NCBI GenBank assembly: GCA_016704305.1
Contig: JADJAL010000012.1
Coordinates: 1-55,723 of the forward strand
DNA length: 55,723 bases
Source of the DNA: Haliea sp.
Lineage (GTDB): Bacteria > Pseudomonadota > Gammaproteobacteria > Pseudomonadales > Halieaceae
Reading direction: 5' to 3'
Under the pieces are notes generated by a model that made no database searches, was not told the origin of the DNA, and saw nothing but the letters and a program-made list of their open reading frames with translations. Position numbers and translations under genes: made by a program. Each line of letters begins with the position of its first letter. Positions within the stretch are counted from its first letter, which is position 1. This document shows, one piece after another, positions 28,169 through 37,968 of the stretch.

Positions 28169-28732
28169 GTGGATAGGATGTCGCTGCGTGACCCCGCCAG
28201 GGGATTTACGCTGATAGAACTGATGATCGTGCTGGTGGTGCTCGCCACGCTGCTGTCAGTGGGCGCGCCGCTGATGCAGAGCCAGTTGCACAGCAATCGC
28301 CTGCGCGCTGAATCGAGCCGCTTTCTGCATGCGATCAACCTGGCGCGCAGTGAAGCAGTCATGCGAAACCTGCCGGTCAGTATCTGCCCATCCGCGATGG
28401 CGACGACTGGTATCCCTGAATGCGCTGGCGTGTTTGCCGATGGCTGGATGGTGTTCGCCAATGCCGACAAGGACAAAATCGTCGATGCAGGTACCGATGA
28501 AGTACTCCGGGTTTTCGAGGGCTTGCCGGCCGGGTTCGTGCTCACCAACCGCACGGGCACACGCGATGCATTCGAGCTGATCAGTTACCTGCCCGATGGG
28601 TCGTCGCACAGTAATCGTACGCTGATGTTCTGTCCGCCACAGCAGTCCGCGGTGCAATCGCTCAGCATCGTTATGAATATTGTTGGCCGGGCGCGGCTGG
28701 TAGAGGGTTGGGGCGAATGTCCGGCGGTTTGA
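28169..28732 (+). CDS. fimT: Type IV minor pilin, GspH/FimT family
   Basis: 187 residues. The prepilin leader ends RGFTLIELMIVLVVLATLL: cleavage after Gly and Glu at +5 of the mature protein, then a hydrophobic helix. The GspH/FimT globular domain follows (NRLRAESSRFLHAINLARSEAVMRN, SICPS, GWMVFANAD, ILRVFEGL-like). It is a minor pilin priming type IV pilus assembly. The GTG at 28169 is preceded by AAGGAG; an ATG at 28178 is possible. It is the first gene of fimT-pilV-pilW-pilX-pilY1-pilE and overlaps pilV by 16 bp. Confidence 0.9.
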   Translation: MDRMSLRDPARGFTLIELMIVLVVLATLLSVGAPLMQSQLHSNRLRAESSRFLHAINLARSEAVMRNLPVSICPSAMATTGIPECAGVFADGWMVFANADKDKIVDAGTDEVLRVFEGLPAGFVLTNRTGTRDAFELISYLPDGSSHSNRTLMFCPPQQSAVQSLSIVMNIVGRARLVEGWGECPAV

Positions 28733-29382
28733 TTGGCAATGCCATTGCCGCCTTGCGTGCCCAGGATGGGGCAGCGGGGGCAGCAAGCACGCGCAGGCGC
28801 TGCGCTATCTGCACACAGAGTGGCGTGGGCATGCTGGAGTTCCTGGTCGCACTGCTGATTTTCTCGGTGGGAATGATCGGCCTGATGTCGGCCCAACTGG
28901 CAGGCAAGAAGGCCAGCTTTGATGCCATCCAGCGCTCAAACGCAACCGCGCTGGTGCGCGATATTGTGGAGCGTATGCGCGCAAATCCCGGCCAGGCGAT
29001 GGCGTATCAGGTAGTGGGAGCTGGCGATGAGGGCAGTCGCCTGCCACCGCCCGATGCCGATTGCGGTGTCACGGACTGCGGCGCGGAACAACTGGCGGCC
29101 TTTGACCTGTGGCAGTGGGAATCCCTGCTGGTGGGAGAATCGGCACGGGATGCAGCGGGTAACGCCGGCGGGCTGGTCGCGCCCCGGGCCTGTATTCGCA
29201 GTGCCGATGGCGCGGTCGACGTGGTCGTGAGTTGGCAGGGTGTGACGCGCGCCGTTATGTCTGCCCAGCCCGCGGCACCCACGGTGTGCGATGTGGGTAT
29301 CGAGGACATCTCCCTGGAAGAGACGGACGAAGCATCGCTCCGCCATCGGCTGACCGTGTCCACATTTATTGCGAGGCGATGA
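28717..29382 (+). CDS. pilV: Type IV pilus modification protein PilV
   Basis: 221 residues. The pilin-like segment GVGMLEFLVALLIFSVGMIGL follows an unusually long leader of about 40 residues. Glu at +5 is present after the Gly. NATALVRDIVERMRANPGQA is the PilV family block. Four cysteines in DADCGVTDCGAEQ and beyond probably form disulfides in the periplasm. The ATG at 28717 was chosen because the TTG upstream lacks a ribosome binding site. The stop overlaps the pilW start (ATGATG). Confidence 0.9.
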   Translation: MSGGLIGNAIAALRAQDGAAGAASTRRRCAICTQSGVGMLEFLVALLIFSVGMIGLMSAQLAGKKASFDAIQRSNATALVRDIVERMRANPGQAMAYQVVGAGDEGSRLPPPDADCGVTDCGAEQLAAFDLWQWESLLVGESARDAAGNAGGLVAPRACIRSADGAVDVVVSWQGVTRAVMSAQPAAPTVCDVGIEDISLEETDEASLRHRLTVSTFIARR

Positions 29383-30389
29383 TGGCGCATACACGTCAGT
29401 GCACCAGCGGTTATCCCTGCTCCAGTGGAATGACGATCGTGGAGCTGCTGGTGTCGATGTTGCTCGGGCTGCTTCTCATCGCGGGCATGATCAGTGCGTA
29501 TCTCAGTGCCAGCCGTCATTATGCCTATGAAGAACAAATGGCCCGTATGCAGGAGAATGGCCGCTACGCGATGCGTTTGTTGTCACGCGAATTCGCCATG
29601 GCAGGCTTTTATGGCGGGATGCCATCCTCCGTGGGTATCCCCGCCGCATCTGTCGGAACCGACTGCAGCGCGGGAGATTGGGCGCTGGACGTGCGCAATC
29701 CGTTGGACCTGATCAATGACTACGCCGGCCAATCGCCGCCGGTGTCGCAGCACCTTGCGGCGTTCAGTTGCCTGGATCGCACGGCTATCGCATGGAATAC
29801 GGATCTCGTTGCGATAAAGCGCACCGCCGCCGAGGCCAGTTTGCAACGCGGGATACCCGCCGAATCCCTGACGTCGTCTACCGTTGAAGCCTGGTATCTT
29901 CGTGTTGTCTCCGGTATTGCGCCAACGTGGGAAATACTGCGCCCGATTGACCTGCGCAGTCCATCCAGAGCGCTGCCCTCACTGAGTTACTGGGAAGCAA
30001 TTTCCCGCATCTTTTTTATTCGTAAGTATTCGGAAGAGCGCGGCGATGCCATCCCCAGCCTGTGTATGGAAACACTGGCAGGCGATGCGTTGACAGCGCG
30101 TTGCCTGGTCGAGGGCGTGGAGAACCTGCAGGTCGAGTTTGGTGTTGATACAGACGAAGACGGTGTTCCCAACCGCTACATTGCCGCCCCCACCGCCGCG
30201 CAGTTGCAACACGCCGTTGCCGTAAAAATCCACCTGTTGCTGCGCAGCATCGGCACGCTGCCCGGTCATCGGGATGACAAAATCTACCGTCTCGGCGTGA
30301 AGGCCTTGCCCGCCACACACGATGCCTACCTGCGGCGTGTACTCAGTTCCACCGTGCTGCTGCGCAACCATATCGCCTTCACAGGTTGA
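29379..30389 (+). CDS. pilW: Type IV pilus minor pilin PilW
   Basis: 336 residues. The leader ends SSGMTIVELLVSMLLGLLLIAGMI (prepilin peptidase site after Gly, Glu at +5). ENGRYAMRLLSREFAMAGFYGG is the diagnostic PilW block. The C-terminal part has VEGVENLQVEFGVDTDEDGVPNRY, typical of PilW. It starts at the ATG 29379 (or 29382) overlapping the pilV stop. It is a minor pilin of the assembly priming complex. Confidence 0.92.
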   Translation: MMAHTRQCTSGYPCSSGMTIVELLVSMLLGLLLIAGMISAYLSASRHYAYEEQMARMQENGRYAMRLLSREFAMAGFYGGMPSSVGIPAASVGTDCSAGDWALDVRNPLDLINDYAGQSPPVSQHLAAFSCLDRTAIAWNTDLVAIKRTAAEASLQRGIPAESLTSSTVEAWYLRVVSGIAPTWEILRPIDLRSPSRALPSLSYWEAISRIFFIRKYSEERGDAIPSLCMETLAGDALTARCLVEGVENLQVEFGVDTDEDGVPNRYIAAPTAAQLQHAVAVKIHLLLRSIGTLPGHRDDKIYRLGVKALPATHDAYLRRVLSSTVLLRNHIAFTG

Positions 30390-30400
30390 GGGAGGCAACG

Positions 30401-30934
30401 GTGACAACCATCAGCCGAAAATTACCGTTGTGGTCGAGTCGTGGTGCAGTGCTGCTGATTGCGCTGATATTCATGCTGCTGCTGTCGGTGATTGCCGCAA
30501 CGGTCATGCAGTCAGCCATTTTGCAATTGCGCATGGCGGGCAACGACCAGTTTATGGAGGAGGCGCAGCATCTGGCGCAGGCCATTGCCGCTGAACTGTC
30601 GCTCAACCCGGGCAATTTTTTGCTGACGGGCGAAGTGGGTGACGGCAACTGCCCACCGGGGCGGCAGGACGCAGGCTGTGACCAGAGCCAGCTGCAGGTT
30701 CCCGCGTCGGTGCCCACGCTGGACGCTTATGCACTCGATTATCGCGTTGTCAGGCAGGAGCCCCTGCTGTGGAAAGGCTTTCCTGTCCGGGAGGCGGAGC
30801 ACTTGGCGTCCAGCAGCACTGGATTTGATGCCGCGCTGTTTGAAATCGAAGTGCAATTGGATGGCAGTGGCAACGGACTGGGCAGCGCACATGTCGTGCA
30901 GGGCATGGTAGTGCGTGTGCCGGTGATGCGGTAG
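30401..30934 (+). CDS. pilX: Type IV pilus minor pilin PilX
   Basis: 177 residues. The N-terminal RGAVLLIALIFMLLLSVIAATVMQSAILQLRMAGN is typical of PilX. It lacks the usual Gly-Phe-Thr-Leu leader signature, as PilX proteins often do. The GTG at 30401 has a perfect GGAGG at 30391-30395. Cysteines in NCPPGRQDAGC may pair in the periplasm. It is followed 18 bp later by pilY1. Confidence 0.85.
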   Translation: MTTISRKLPLWSSRGAVLLIALIFMLLLSVIAATVMQSAILQLRMAGNDQFMEEAQHLAQAIAAELSLNPGNFLLTGEVGDGNCPPGRQDAGCDQSQLQVPASVPTLDAYALDYRVVRQEPLLWKGFPVREAEHLASSSTGFDAALFEIEVQLDGSGNGLGSAHVVQGMVVRVPVMR

Positions 30935-30952
30935 AACCGGGGGTGAGTGGCC

Positions 30953-33900
30953 ATGAGAGGTAGTCTTCTGTTGTTACTGCTTTATCTGCTGGTGTGGTCG
31001 TTGCCTGCCGCAGCAGATGATACGGAGGCCTATGTATACCCGGGCACTACGCAGAGCACTTTCGTCCATGTGGTGATGGATCTGGGAGACAGCCAGGTGG
31101 ATGCGCCACTGTGTACATTGGGCGTCAACTGCGGGCCGCCATTCATGACAGCGGAGGCGTATCGCCACCTCGGGGACATGTATGGCGAGGGTGAATCCGT
31201 GACGGCACCCGGTGTGTTCAGGGCTGTATTAGCGGCCGTTCTGGAGAACCCGTTACTGGATGATCTGCACCTGTCACTGCTTATCTCCAATCACCAGGAC
31301 AACCCAAAGGGTGATCCCTCTATCGGCGATCCAGCGCCGGGGTCAGGCGGAGGCACCCTACTGCAGGGATACCTGCCCCTGCAGACGCACAGGGCTGAAT
31401 TGATCGCCGCGCTCAAGTCCGTGCCGATACTCGCGACTGGCAACACGCATATGTTGCAACCTGCGGAAACCTATTTTGAATGGTTGCGTTACATCGGCGC
31501 GGGTGATGTGGCGTTGGGGCGAAACACGCGCGGCAATTTTGGTGAACAGGTGCCGCAACCGGACTACGACGGCTCTATTATCAACGACAATGACCAATAC
31601 CTGACGCCGTTTACGGAAACGCTGACCTGTCCGAAGCTGTACTCCATCCTGTTTACCCAGGGCGTCTCGAACCGGGACAACGACCTCGATGCTGAAATCG
31701 CCGCGCAATTTCCGGACTTGAGCCAGGTCTCCTTTACGCAGCTATTGTCTTACTTGCACGGTGGCGACACTGACTTACTTTCACAGGTCGATGCCAGCGT
31801 GCCGTTGCAGAAAACCTGGGTGGTGAGCAGTCGTGATCGAGCTGGCATGGCGCCAGAGTTCGCCGTCGCCGGCGGCAGCGAGGCGCCGTTGTATGTGAAC
31901 GAGCCGGTGGCACTGCAGGAGCGCCTGACCAGCGCCCTGGTGGAGTCGATGCCTGTTGCAGGCGTGTCCCTGCAAACAGTATTTGCCACTGATGTTTTTA
32001 ATCAGGGGCAAGTGCTCGACACCGTGTTTGTACCGCAATTCCTGCCGCGGTCGCACACGAATTGGCCTGGCAATCTCAAGAAGCTGAAATTGCACAAATC
32101 CCCCGGTGGCGACTCCGGCAGTGGTGACGGCCAGTTCGATCAGGTGGTCGACGCGCATGGTGAGCCCGCGTATGAAACGCTGGGCGAGCAGAAGGGGCAA
32201 TTGCGCAAGGACGCACTGACGTTCTGGACGGACCCCACTACCCTGTCGCGCGGCAACGGGGAGACGGTTCCTGATGCGGCTGACGGCCCGGTGGTCACCC
32301 GTGGCGGCGCCGGCCAGAAAATCGATGGTTTCGTCCGCTACAGCTTGGCGCAGGGTGAGTTCGCGCAGCATTTCATCGGCGATACCAATGCCGATACGTC
32401 GGTTGATGGGTACGGCCCCCGGCAGCTTTTCTACGAGCCGCAGAGCGGGCAGGAACTGCAGCCGTTTGATGCAAATGCGGCGACCGTGACGGAGCTCGGT
32501 TCCTTGCTTGACCCCGACGATGCGATGACCGAAGCGCAGCGTCTTGACCTGGTCAAGTGGGCGCGAGGGCAGGACGTGGACAACGGAACTTCCACGGCGC
32601 GCGGCTGGCTGCTGGGAGAGGTGGTGCACTCCACACCGCTCGCACTGAACTACGGCGCGACACGCGGCTATAGCGAGGAAAACCCCAATGTGCGCGTGCT
32701 GTTTGGCAGCGGGGATGGCGCATTTCATATTGTCGAGAATACCGCTACCAGCGGGCGCGAGTCAGGCCGGGAGGTATTCGGATTTTTCCCGCGAGAAACG
32801 CTGTCGATAATCCCGTGGCGGCGGCAAGGCACAGGTACAAGCACAGGGACAAGCGCGAACTCGGGCCTTGCGAGGCGCTACGGCGTTGACGGTGCCCCCG
32901 TGGTGCTACGTGTCGACCTCAACGGCGATGGTACGCTGGATGCCGCCGCCGGCGATGAAGCCTACGCCTATTTTGGCTTGCGGCGCGGTGGCCACAGTTA
33001 CTTTGCCCTCGATATCAGCAACCCGGAGGCAGTTCCCACGCTGAAGTGGAAAATCAGTCGCAGCAATGGCGGAGACTTCGACGAACTGGGGCTGACATTC
33101 GCAACGCCGCTGGTGGGCAAGGTGAATTACAGCGGCGTGCCCGTGGATGTGCTGGTCTTCGCCGGCGGCTATGACGGCGGCTGGAATGAAGACTACAGCG
33201 CACGGCGCGGCAAGGATTTTGGCGCCGATGACGATGCGGTCGGCAACGCAATCTATATCGTGAACGCCCGTACCGGCGAACTGGTCTGGAAAGCAGTGAG
33301 GGGTGAGACGGGTACCAGCTCCGACACCCGGTACCAGCACGCGGGCATGGTGGACAGCATTCCCTCGGCAGTATCGGCGCTGCTAACGCCCGCGGGCATC
33401 ATTCACCGGTTCTATGTGGGAGACAGCGGCGGCGCGGTGTGGCGCGTCGACCTGCCGCCCAATCTGAACGGCCGCACGGCGCACCGCAGGGACCGCTGGT
33501 TCATCACCAAGTTGGCGGACCTGGGAGCGGATGCCGCGGAGTCCGGCGGTAGCGTGCACGATGACAGACGCTTCTTCCACGCACCGGATCTCGTGCAATC
33601 CTACGACGCTGCCGGGGACTTTGATGGCGTGCTGATACAGAGCGGCAACCGCGAGGATCCGAACGAAACACTGGTTGCGAATGCCTTGTTTTACCTCAAG
33701 GACAGGGAGGTTGTCTCCGGCAGTGGCGACGTGCGCGCAGAGAACGATGTCGAAACGCCTGCGGGGCGATACCGGGTAGCGGATTTGCCGGATCGCACAC
33801 ACTGCATGGACGACTCAGGCGAGGAGACGGGAGACGACAGTGGCGACTGTGCCAGAGGCAGCACCGAGCGGGGCTGGCAATTCCGCTTTGAACAGCCGGG

Positions 33901-34248
33901 CGAAAGGGGCTGTCCACACCGCTCACGGACGGCGGCAGGGTCCTGGCATCCACGTTTACACCCGCGCCGTCGTCGCCATGTTTCCCCAGGCGAGGGCAGG
34001 GCAGGTTGTATGTACTGCGCCTGCGTGACGCGGCAGCCGCCGCCAACCATGTCAAGCACTATGAACTTGGCGACGGCATCCCGGCAGCGGCAATGCCCGT
34101 GGGCGAGGTGATTTTCCTGCCTGGAGGCGGCATCGAACTGCATGACCTGGACGGAGATGGCGAGCGCGATGCCAGCCAGTTTTTGCCCAGCGAAGCAGGG
34201 AAGCTCTACCGCACCTACTGGCGGGAGCCGGGTGCCGATCCCCTATAG
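30953..34248 (+). CDS. pilY1: Type IV pilus tip adhesin/assembly factor PilY1 (one-base frameshift near the end)
   Basis: A signal peptide (RGSLLLLLLYLLVWSLPAAA) is followed by a variable N-terminal half and a C-terminal beta-propeller domain: NVRVLFGSGDGAFHIVEN, VLRVDLNGDGTLDAA (calcium-loop-like), KDFGADDDAVGNAIYIVNARTGELVW, YVGDSGGAVWRVDLP. A one-base loss near 33910 (ERG then LSTPLTDGG in the -1 frame) shifts the frame. The last part reads LYVLRLRD, ELHDLDGDGERDAS and ends at 34248. The corrected length is about 1098 residues. Without correction the protein ends at 34111 with a nonsense tail. ATG 30953 is preferred over GTG 30947. PilY1 sits at the pilus tip and controls extension and retraction. 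Confidence 0.9.
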
Positions 34249-34266
34249 ACTTGACGGAGGTCAGCA

Positions 34267-34707
34267 ATGAGACGCGAGCGCCAGGCAGGCGTTACCCTGA
34301 TAGAGCTGGTGGTCGTCATCTGTATCATGGCGATTCTGTTTACACTGACCTTGCCCGCCTACCTGCGGCAACTGCGGGATACGCGACGCAGCATAGGCGG
34401 CGCGGCGTTGCTGGAGGTGGTGATGCGGCAGGAGCAGTTCTTTCTGGATCATAAACGCTATGCCGAATCACTGACGGAACTGTCGTATCCAGCACATCCC
34501 TATGCTATCGACGCACACGGCTTCATCGTTTCCGGGCAGGCGGACAACAGGATTTATCTTATTGAGCTGGCTACCAGCGCGCGTGCCTACACCGTGATTG
34601 CCACGCCCCAACTGGATCAGGCGGCGGACCAGTCATGCGGTACGCTGAGCCTGGAATCCAGCGGCGTAAAACGCGCGACGGGCCGAGGTGATCGCAGCTG
34701 CTGGTGA
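34267..34707 (+). CDS. pilE: Type IV minor pilin PilE
   Basis: 146 residues. MRRERQAGVTLIELVVVICIMAILFTLTLPAYL is a classical prepilin N-terminus, cleaved after Gly with Glu at +5. It carries a short globular domain (RQEQFFLDHKRYAESLTEL; YTVIATPQ; two cysteines, SCGTL and SCW, forming the C-terminal disulfide loop). GGAGG precedes the ATG. It is the last gene of the minor pilin operon and convergent to pilR. Confidence 0.9.
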   Translation: MRRERQAGVTLIELVVVICIMAILFTLTLPAYLRQLRDTRRSIGGAALLEVVMRQEQFFLDHKRYAESLTELSYPAHPYAIDAHGFIVSGQADNRIYLIELATSARAYTVIATPQLDQAADQSCGTLSLESSGVKRATGRGDRSCW

Positions 34708-34784
34708 CTCACATTGAGCCGATTCTGGTGGTTAAGATGCTCGTTGGGCAGGTGTCTGGGCAGCTGGTAGAGCACAGTCAGGGA

Positions 34785-36158
34785 TCAGTCCTCCAGCCCG
34801 AGTTTCTTCTGCCGATAGCGCAGGCTGCGGAAGCTGATACCCAGCAGTTTTGCCGTCGCTGTCTTGTTCCAGCGACTCTCCTCCAGCGCGGCGCTGATAA
34901 TCTCGCGCTCGATATCTTCCAGATAGCCCTCCAGATCACCGTAGGCTTCCTGGGCGCGACCCTGGCCTGTGCGCTCGACGAGTTGCGGTTCGTTGTCCGG
35001 GCTGGCCGTTGCCTTGTTGCTGGAAAACTGCAAGTCGTGGGCCGTAATCTTCTCGCCATCGGACAAGGCCAGCGCCCGCTCCAGCATATTTTCCAGTTCG
35101 CGAACGTTACCCGGGAAACTGTAGTTGCCGAGGGCCGTGAGCGCGGATTTGTCCAGATAGGCGGCCTTGCTGTCGCCTGCGCAGATGCGCCGCAGGATTG
35201 CCGTGGTCAACGCCGGCAAATCCTCCAGTCGTTGCCGCAGGCTGGGCACCTGGACGCCGATAACGTTGATCCGGTAGTACAGATCCTGGCGGAAGCGCCC
35301 TGCTTCAACCTCCTTCTCCAGATTTTTGTGCGTGGCACTCAGCAGTCGGATATCGGTGCGCTGTTCTTCGCTTGCGCCCACCGGACGCACCGATTTTTCC
35401 TGTATCGCCCGCAGCAGTTTGACCTGCATGGCCAGCGGCAGGTCCGCCACTTCATCGAGGAACAACGTGCCGCCCGAGGCGGCCTGGAACAGTCCGACCT
35501 TGTCCTGGCTGGCACCGGTAAAGCTGCCTTTTTTATGTCCGAACAACTCGCTCTCCATCAACTCCGGCGGGATCGCGCCGCAGTTGACCGCGACAAAGGG
35601 TCCATTGGCCCGGGCGCCGTTGTTGTGTATCAGGCGCGCAACTACTTCCTTTCCGCTACCGGATTCGCCGTAGATATGCACCGGCGCCTGGCTGCGCGCC
35701 AGTTTGGATATCTGTTGGCGCAAGACCTGAATCGACGGCGCTGAGCCGATCAGTTCCTGGTCGACGGCGTCCTGTGTGCGGCTGGGGTCGCCCTCCAGTT
35801 GCAGGGCCGAGCTGACCAGTCGGCGCAAATGTTCCAGCTCGATGGGCTTGCTGATGAAATCAAATGCACCGGCCTTGAGCGCCGAGATTGCGGTTTCCAC
35901 ACTGCCGTGCGCGGTGATCATCGCCACCGGGATGTGAGGACATGACTGCTGGATATACTCGACCAGGCTGATGCCATTGCCGTCGGGCAGGCGCATGTCG
36001 GTCAGGCACAGGTCCGGCTGTACGCGCTCGACCATTTCCATTGCTTGCGCCAGCGTGGCTGCGCTGTGCGTGACAACGCCCATTCGGCTGAGCGTGATAT
36101 CCAGTAACTCCCGGATATCCGGCTCGTCATCGACGATCAATACGCTTTGGGTCGGCAT
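34785..36158 (-). CDS. pilR: Sigma-54-dependent response regulator PilR
   Basis: 457 residues. The receiver domain has SVLIVDDEPD and the phospho-Asp in CLTDMRLPDG (residue about 54) with AMITAH. The AAA+ sigma-54-interaction domain has Walker A GESGSGKE, the GSFTGA loop, GGTLFLDEVADLPL (Walker B) and RQDLYYRINV. The C-terminal Fis-type helix-turn-helix is TATAKLLGISFRSLRYRQKKLG. It activates sigma-54 promoters, in Pseudomonas chiefly pilA; pilA is not in this window. The start codon abuts the pilS stop directly. Confidence 0.95.
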   Translation of the reverse strand: MPTQSVLIVDDEPDIRELLDITLSRMGVVTHSAATLAQAMEMVERVQPDLCLTDMRLPDGNGISLVEYIQQSCPHIPVAMITAHGSVETAISALKAGAFDFISKPIELEHLRRLVSSALQLEGDPSRTQDAVDQELIGSAPSIQVLRQQISKLARSQAPVHIYGESGSGKEVVARLIHNNGARANGPFVAVNCGAIPPELMESELFGHKKGSFTGASQDKVGLFQAASGGTLFLDEVADLPLAMQVKLLRAIQEKSVRPVGASEEQRTDIRLLSATHKNLEKEVEAGRFRQDLYYRINVIGVQVPSLRQRLEDLPALTTAILRRICAGDSKAAYLDKSALTALGNYSFPGNVRELENMLERALALSDGEKITAHDLQFSSNKATASPDNEPQLVERTGQGRAQEAYGDLEGYLEDIEREIISAALEESRWNKTATAKLLGISFRSLRYRQKKLGLED

Positions 36159-37784
36159 CTAGTGCGCTCGTTGGTTCATGGAAATACGGAAACAGCTCTC
36201 ACCTTTTCGGGTCGGACGGTAGTCCAGGTCCGCGTTGTTGATTTCACACAGTTCTTTGCACAGGTATAAGCCCATGCCGCTGCCCTCTGGCATTGTGGTA
36301 AAAAACGGCTCAAATAATTTTGCCTGATCCGCCGATGGCACTCCACTGCCCGCGTCGATGATATCGACCTGGCACTGGTGCAGTGATGAATCGAGGTCGA
36401 CGACAATACGCGCGGTCTCCCGTCCTGTCGCCAGCTTGCTGTGACGCAGCGCGTTGTCGAGCAGATTGGCAAACACGCGCTGCAGGTTCTCCGGATCAAA
36501 TTCCACCAACAGTTCCTTGTAGTCGCAATCAATGGTCACTTCCGCTGGGCGATTCAGGGCGTTCAGGTAGTCGCCGACAAACTCCGTCAACCACGGCGCC
36601 AACAGCAAATATTGCGGTTTCGGCGGCTCGCGGCGCGAGATCTGCATGACGCTTTCCACGATCTGGTTCACGCGTTCGCAGTGACTCAGGATGATGTCCG
36701 CCATGCGCCTATCGGCGGGTGACAGCTCCTGCGATTCCTGCAACAACTGGGCGGCATGACTGATTGCTCCCAGCGGGTTGCGAATCTCGTGCGCGATGCT
36801 GGCTGTAAGTCGGCCTAGTGAATTGAGTTTCAAGGACTGGGCATATTGGGTGACGGGTGAATAGTCTTCGACAAACACCAGGGATTCGCGGTCGGCATTG
36901 GGATGCAGCTCGCGAAAATTGGCGATCACCGGCAGCGCGCCCTCGTTGACGATGAACGGCTTGGCCCGGTGTACGCCGGAATTTTTCCAGTGCTCGAACT
37001 GGTAGGCAAGTTCCGGGCAGTAGTCCGCCAGTTGCCTGCCCTGTTCCACAGTAACCGGCCGCTCCGGCGCTAGCAGGCCAATCGCCGCCTTGTTCATGAT
37101 CCGCACCACGCCCTCGTTGTTCACCAACAGGATGCCGGTTTGCATGTGTTGCACAATCTGTTCATTAAGCCGCTGCAGGCTGTACAGGTCGCTCGCACGG
37201 TTGCGCGCCAGCTCTTCCGCGCGACCCAGGCGATGCGCAATTGGCTGCACCATCAGCGAGACGCCGAATATCAACAAGCCCAGTATCCCGGCCGGAAACA
37301 GCGAGCTGCTGTCGAGCACGTTGTGCAACATCAGCCACACGGTATCCAGCAGGATGGCCATGACACTGATCGCGGCAATCAGCGTGGCGAGTGTGCGATT
37401 GGCGATCAATACAGCGCTCGCAGCCACTGTAATCACCAGCAGTACCGGCAGGCCGCTGATCATTCCCCCGCTGCTGTCCGCCAGCAAGGTGATCGCCACG
37501 ATGTCCACCAGGAATACGAGGAACATCAGTCGCTGGCTCTGGTTCAGTCGCGTGGACAGAGAACCCACCAGGGGGATGCTGGTGGCGAGATAGGCGAGCG
37601 CGACGGTGGTGTACATCGCCGGGTGCAGCGTGCCCACCAGTTGCCGTGTGTTGGGGCTTACCAGCATGATGAGCAGCACGACGGACAACAGCGAACGGTA
37701 GCCGACGTAGACCCGAAACAGCGCCAGATTCTGGTGGCTCGGCGAGTGAGCTTCGGGATTGGTGAGAATGGCTGGACGATTCAA
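36159..37784 (-). CDS. pilS: Sensor histidine kinase PilS
   Basis: 541 residues. About six membrane helices lie in residues 20-190 (SLLSVVLLIMLVSP, MYTTVALAYLATSIPL and so on), then a PAS-like region and the kinase core: H box SIAHEIRNPLGAISHAAQLLQ, N box VFANLLDNALRHS, G1 DIIDAGSGVP, F box FFTTMPEGSGMGLYLCKEL. This is the PilS arrangement, which in Pseudomonas senses pilin levels in the membrane and phosphorylates PilR. It is upstream of and directly abutting pilR, so one transcript. Divergent from nadE across about 185 bp. Confidence 0.95.
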   Translation of the reverse strand: MNRPAILTNPEAHSPSHQNLALFRVYVGYRSLLSVVLLIMLVSPNTRQLVGTLHPAMYTTVALAYLATSIPLVGSLSTRLNQSQRLMFLVFLVDIVAITLLADSSGGMISGLPVLLVITVAASAVLIANRTLATLIAAISVMAILLDTVWLMLHNVLDSSSLFPAGILGLLIFGVSLMVQPIAHRLGRAEELARNRASDLYSLQRLNEQIVQHMQTGILLVNNEGVVRIMNKAAIGLLAPERPVTVEQGRQLADYCPELAYQFEHWKNSGVHRAKPFIVNEGALPVIANFRELHPNADRESLVFVEDYSPVTQYAQSLKLNSLGRLTASIAHEIRNPLGAISHAAQLLQESQELSPADRRMADIILSHCERVNQIVESVMQISRREPPKPQYLLLAPWLTEFVGDYLNALNRPAEVTIDCDYKELLVEFDPENLQRVFANLLDNALRHSKLATGRETARIVVDLDSSLHQCQVDIIDAGSGVPSADQAKLFEPFFTTMPEGSGMGLYLCKELCEINNADLDYRPTRKGESCFRISMNQRAH

Positions 37785-37968
37785 ACTGCGCTGGCCTTAT
37801 CGCTTTTATGTCGTGCAAACAGGGTTGCGAGCCAGTGTAACAGGTATTGGTCCGTGCAAGGACTGGCGATACATCGCTTCGATTCAGCGCTTGGATACAA
37901 CGCACTGGCTATGGACCGCACTTTTTCGCACAATGGCGCCCTGCGCAATGACAGCATCCGAGAGTTTC

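Noticed and set aside
37759..37968. Longer N-terminus for NadE
   Set aside because: The frame is open upstream but overlaps pilS and its promoter; family similarity begins at the ATG 37969.
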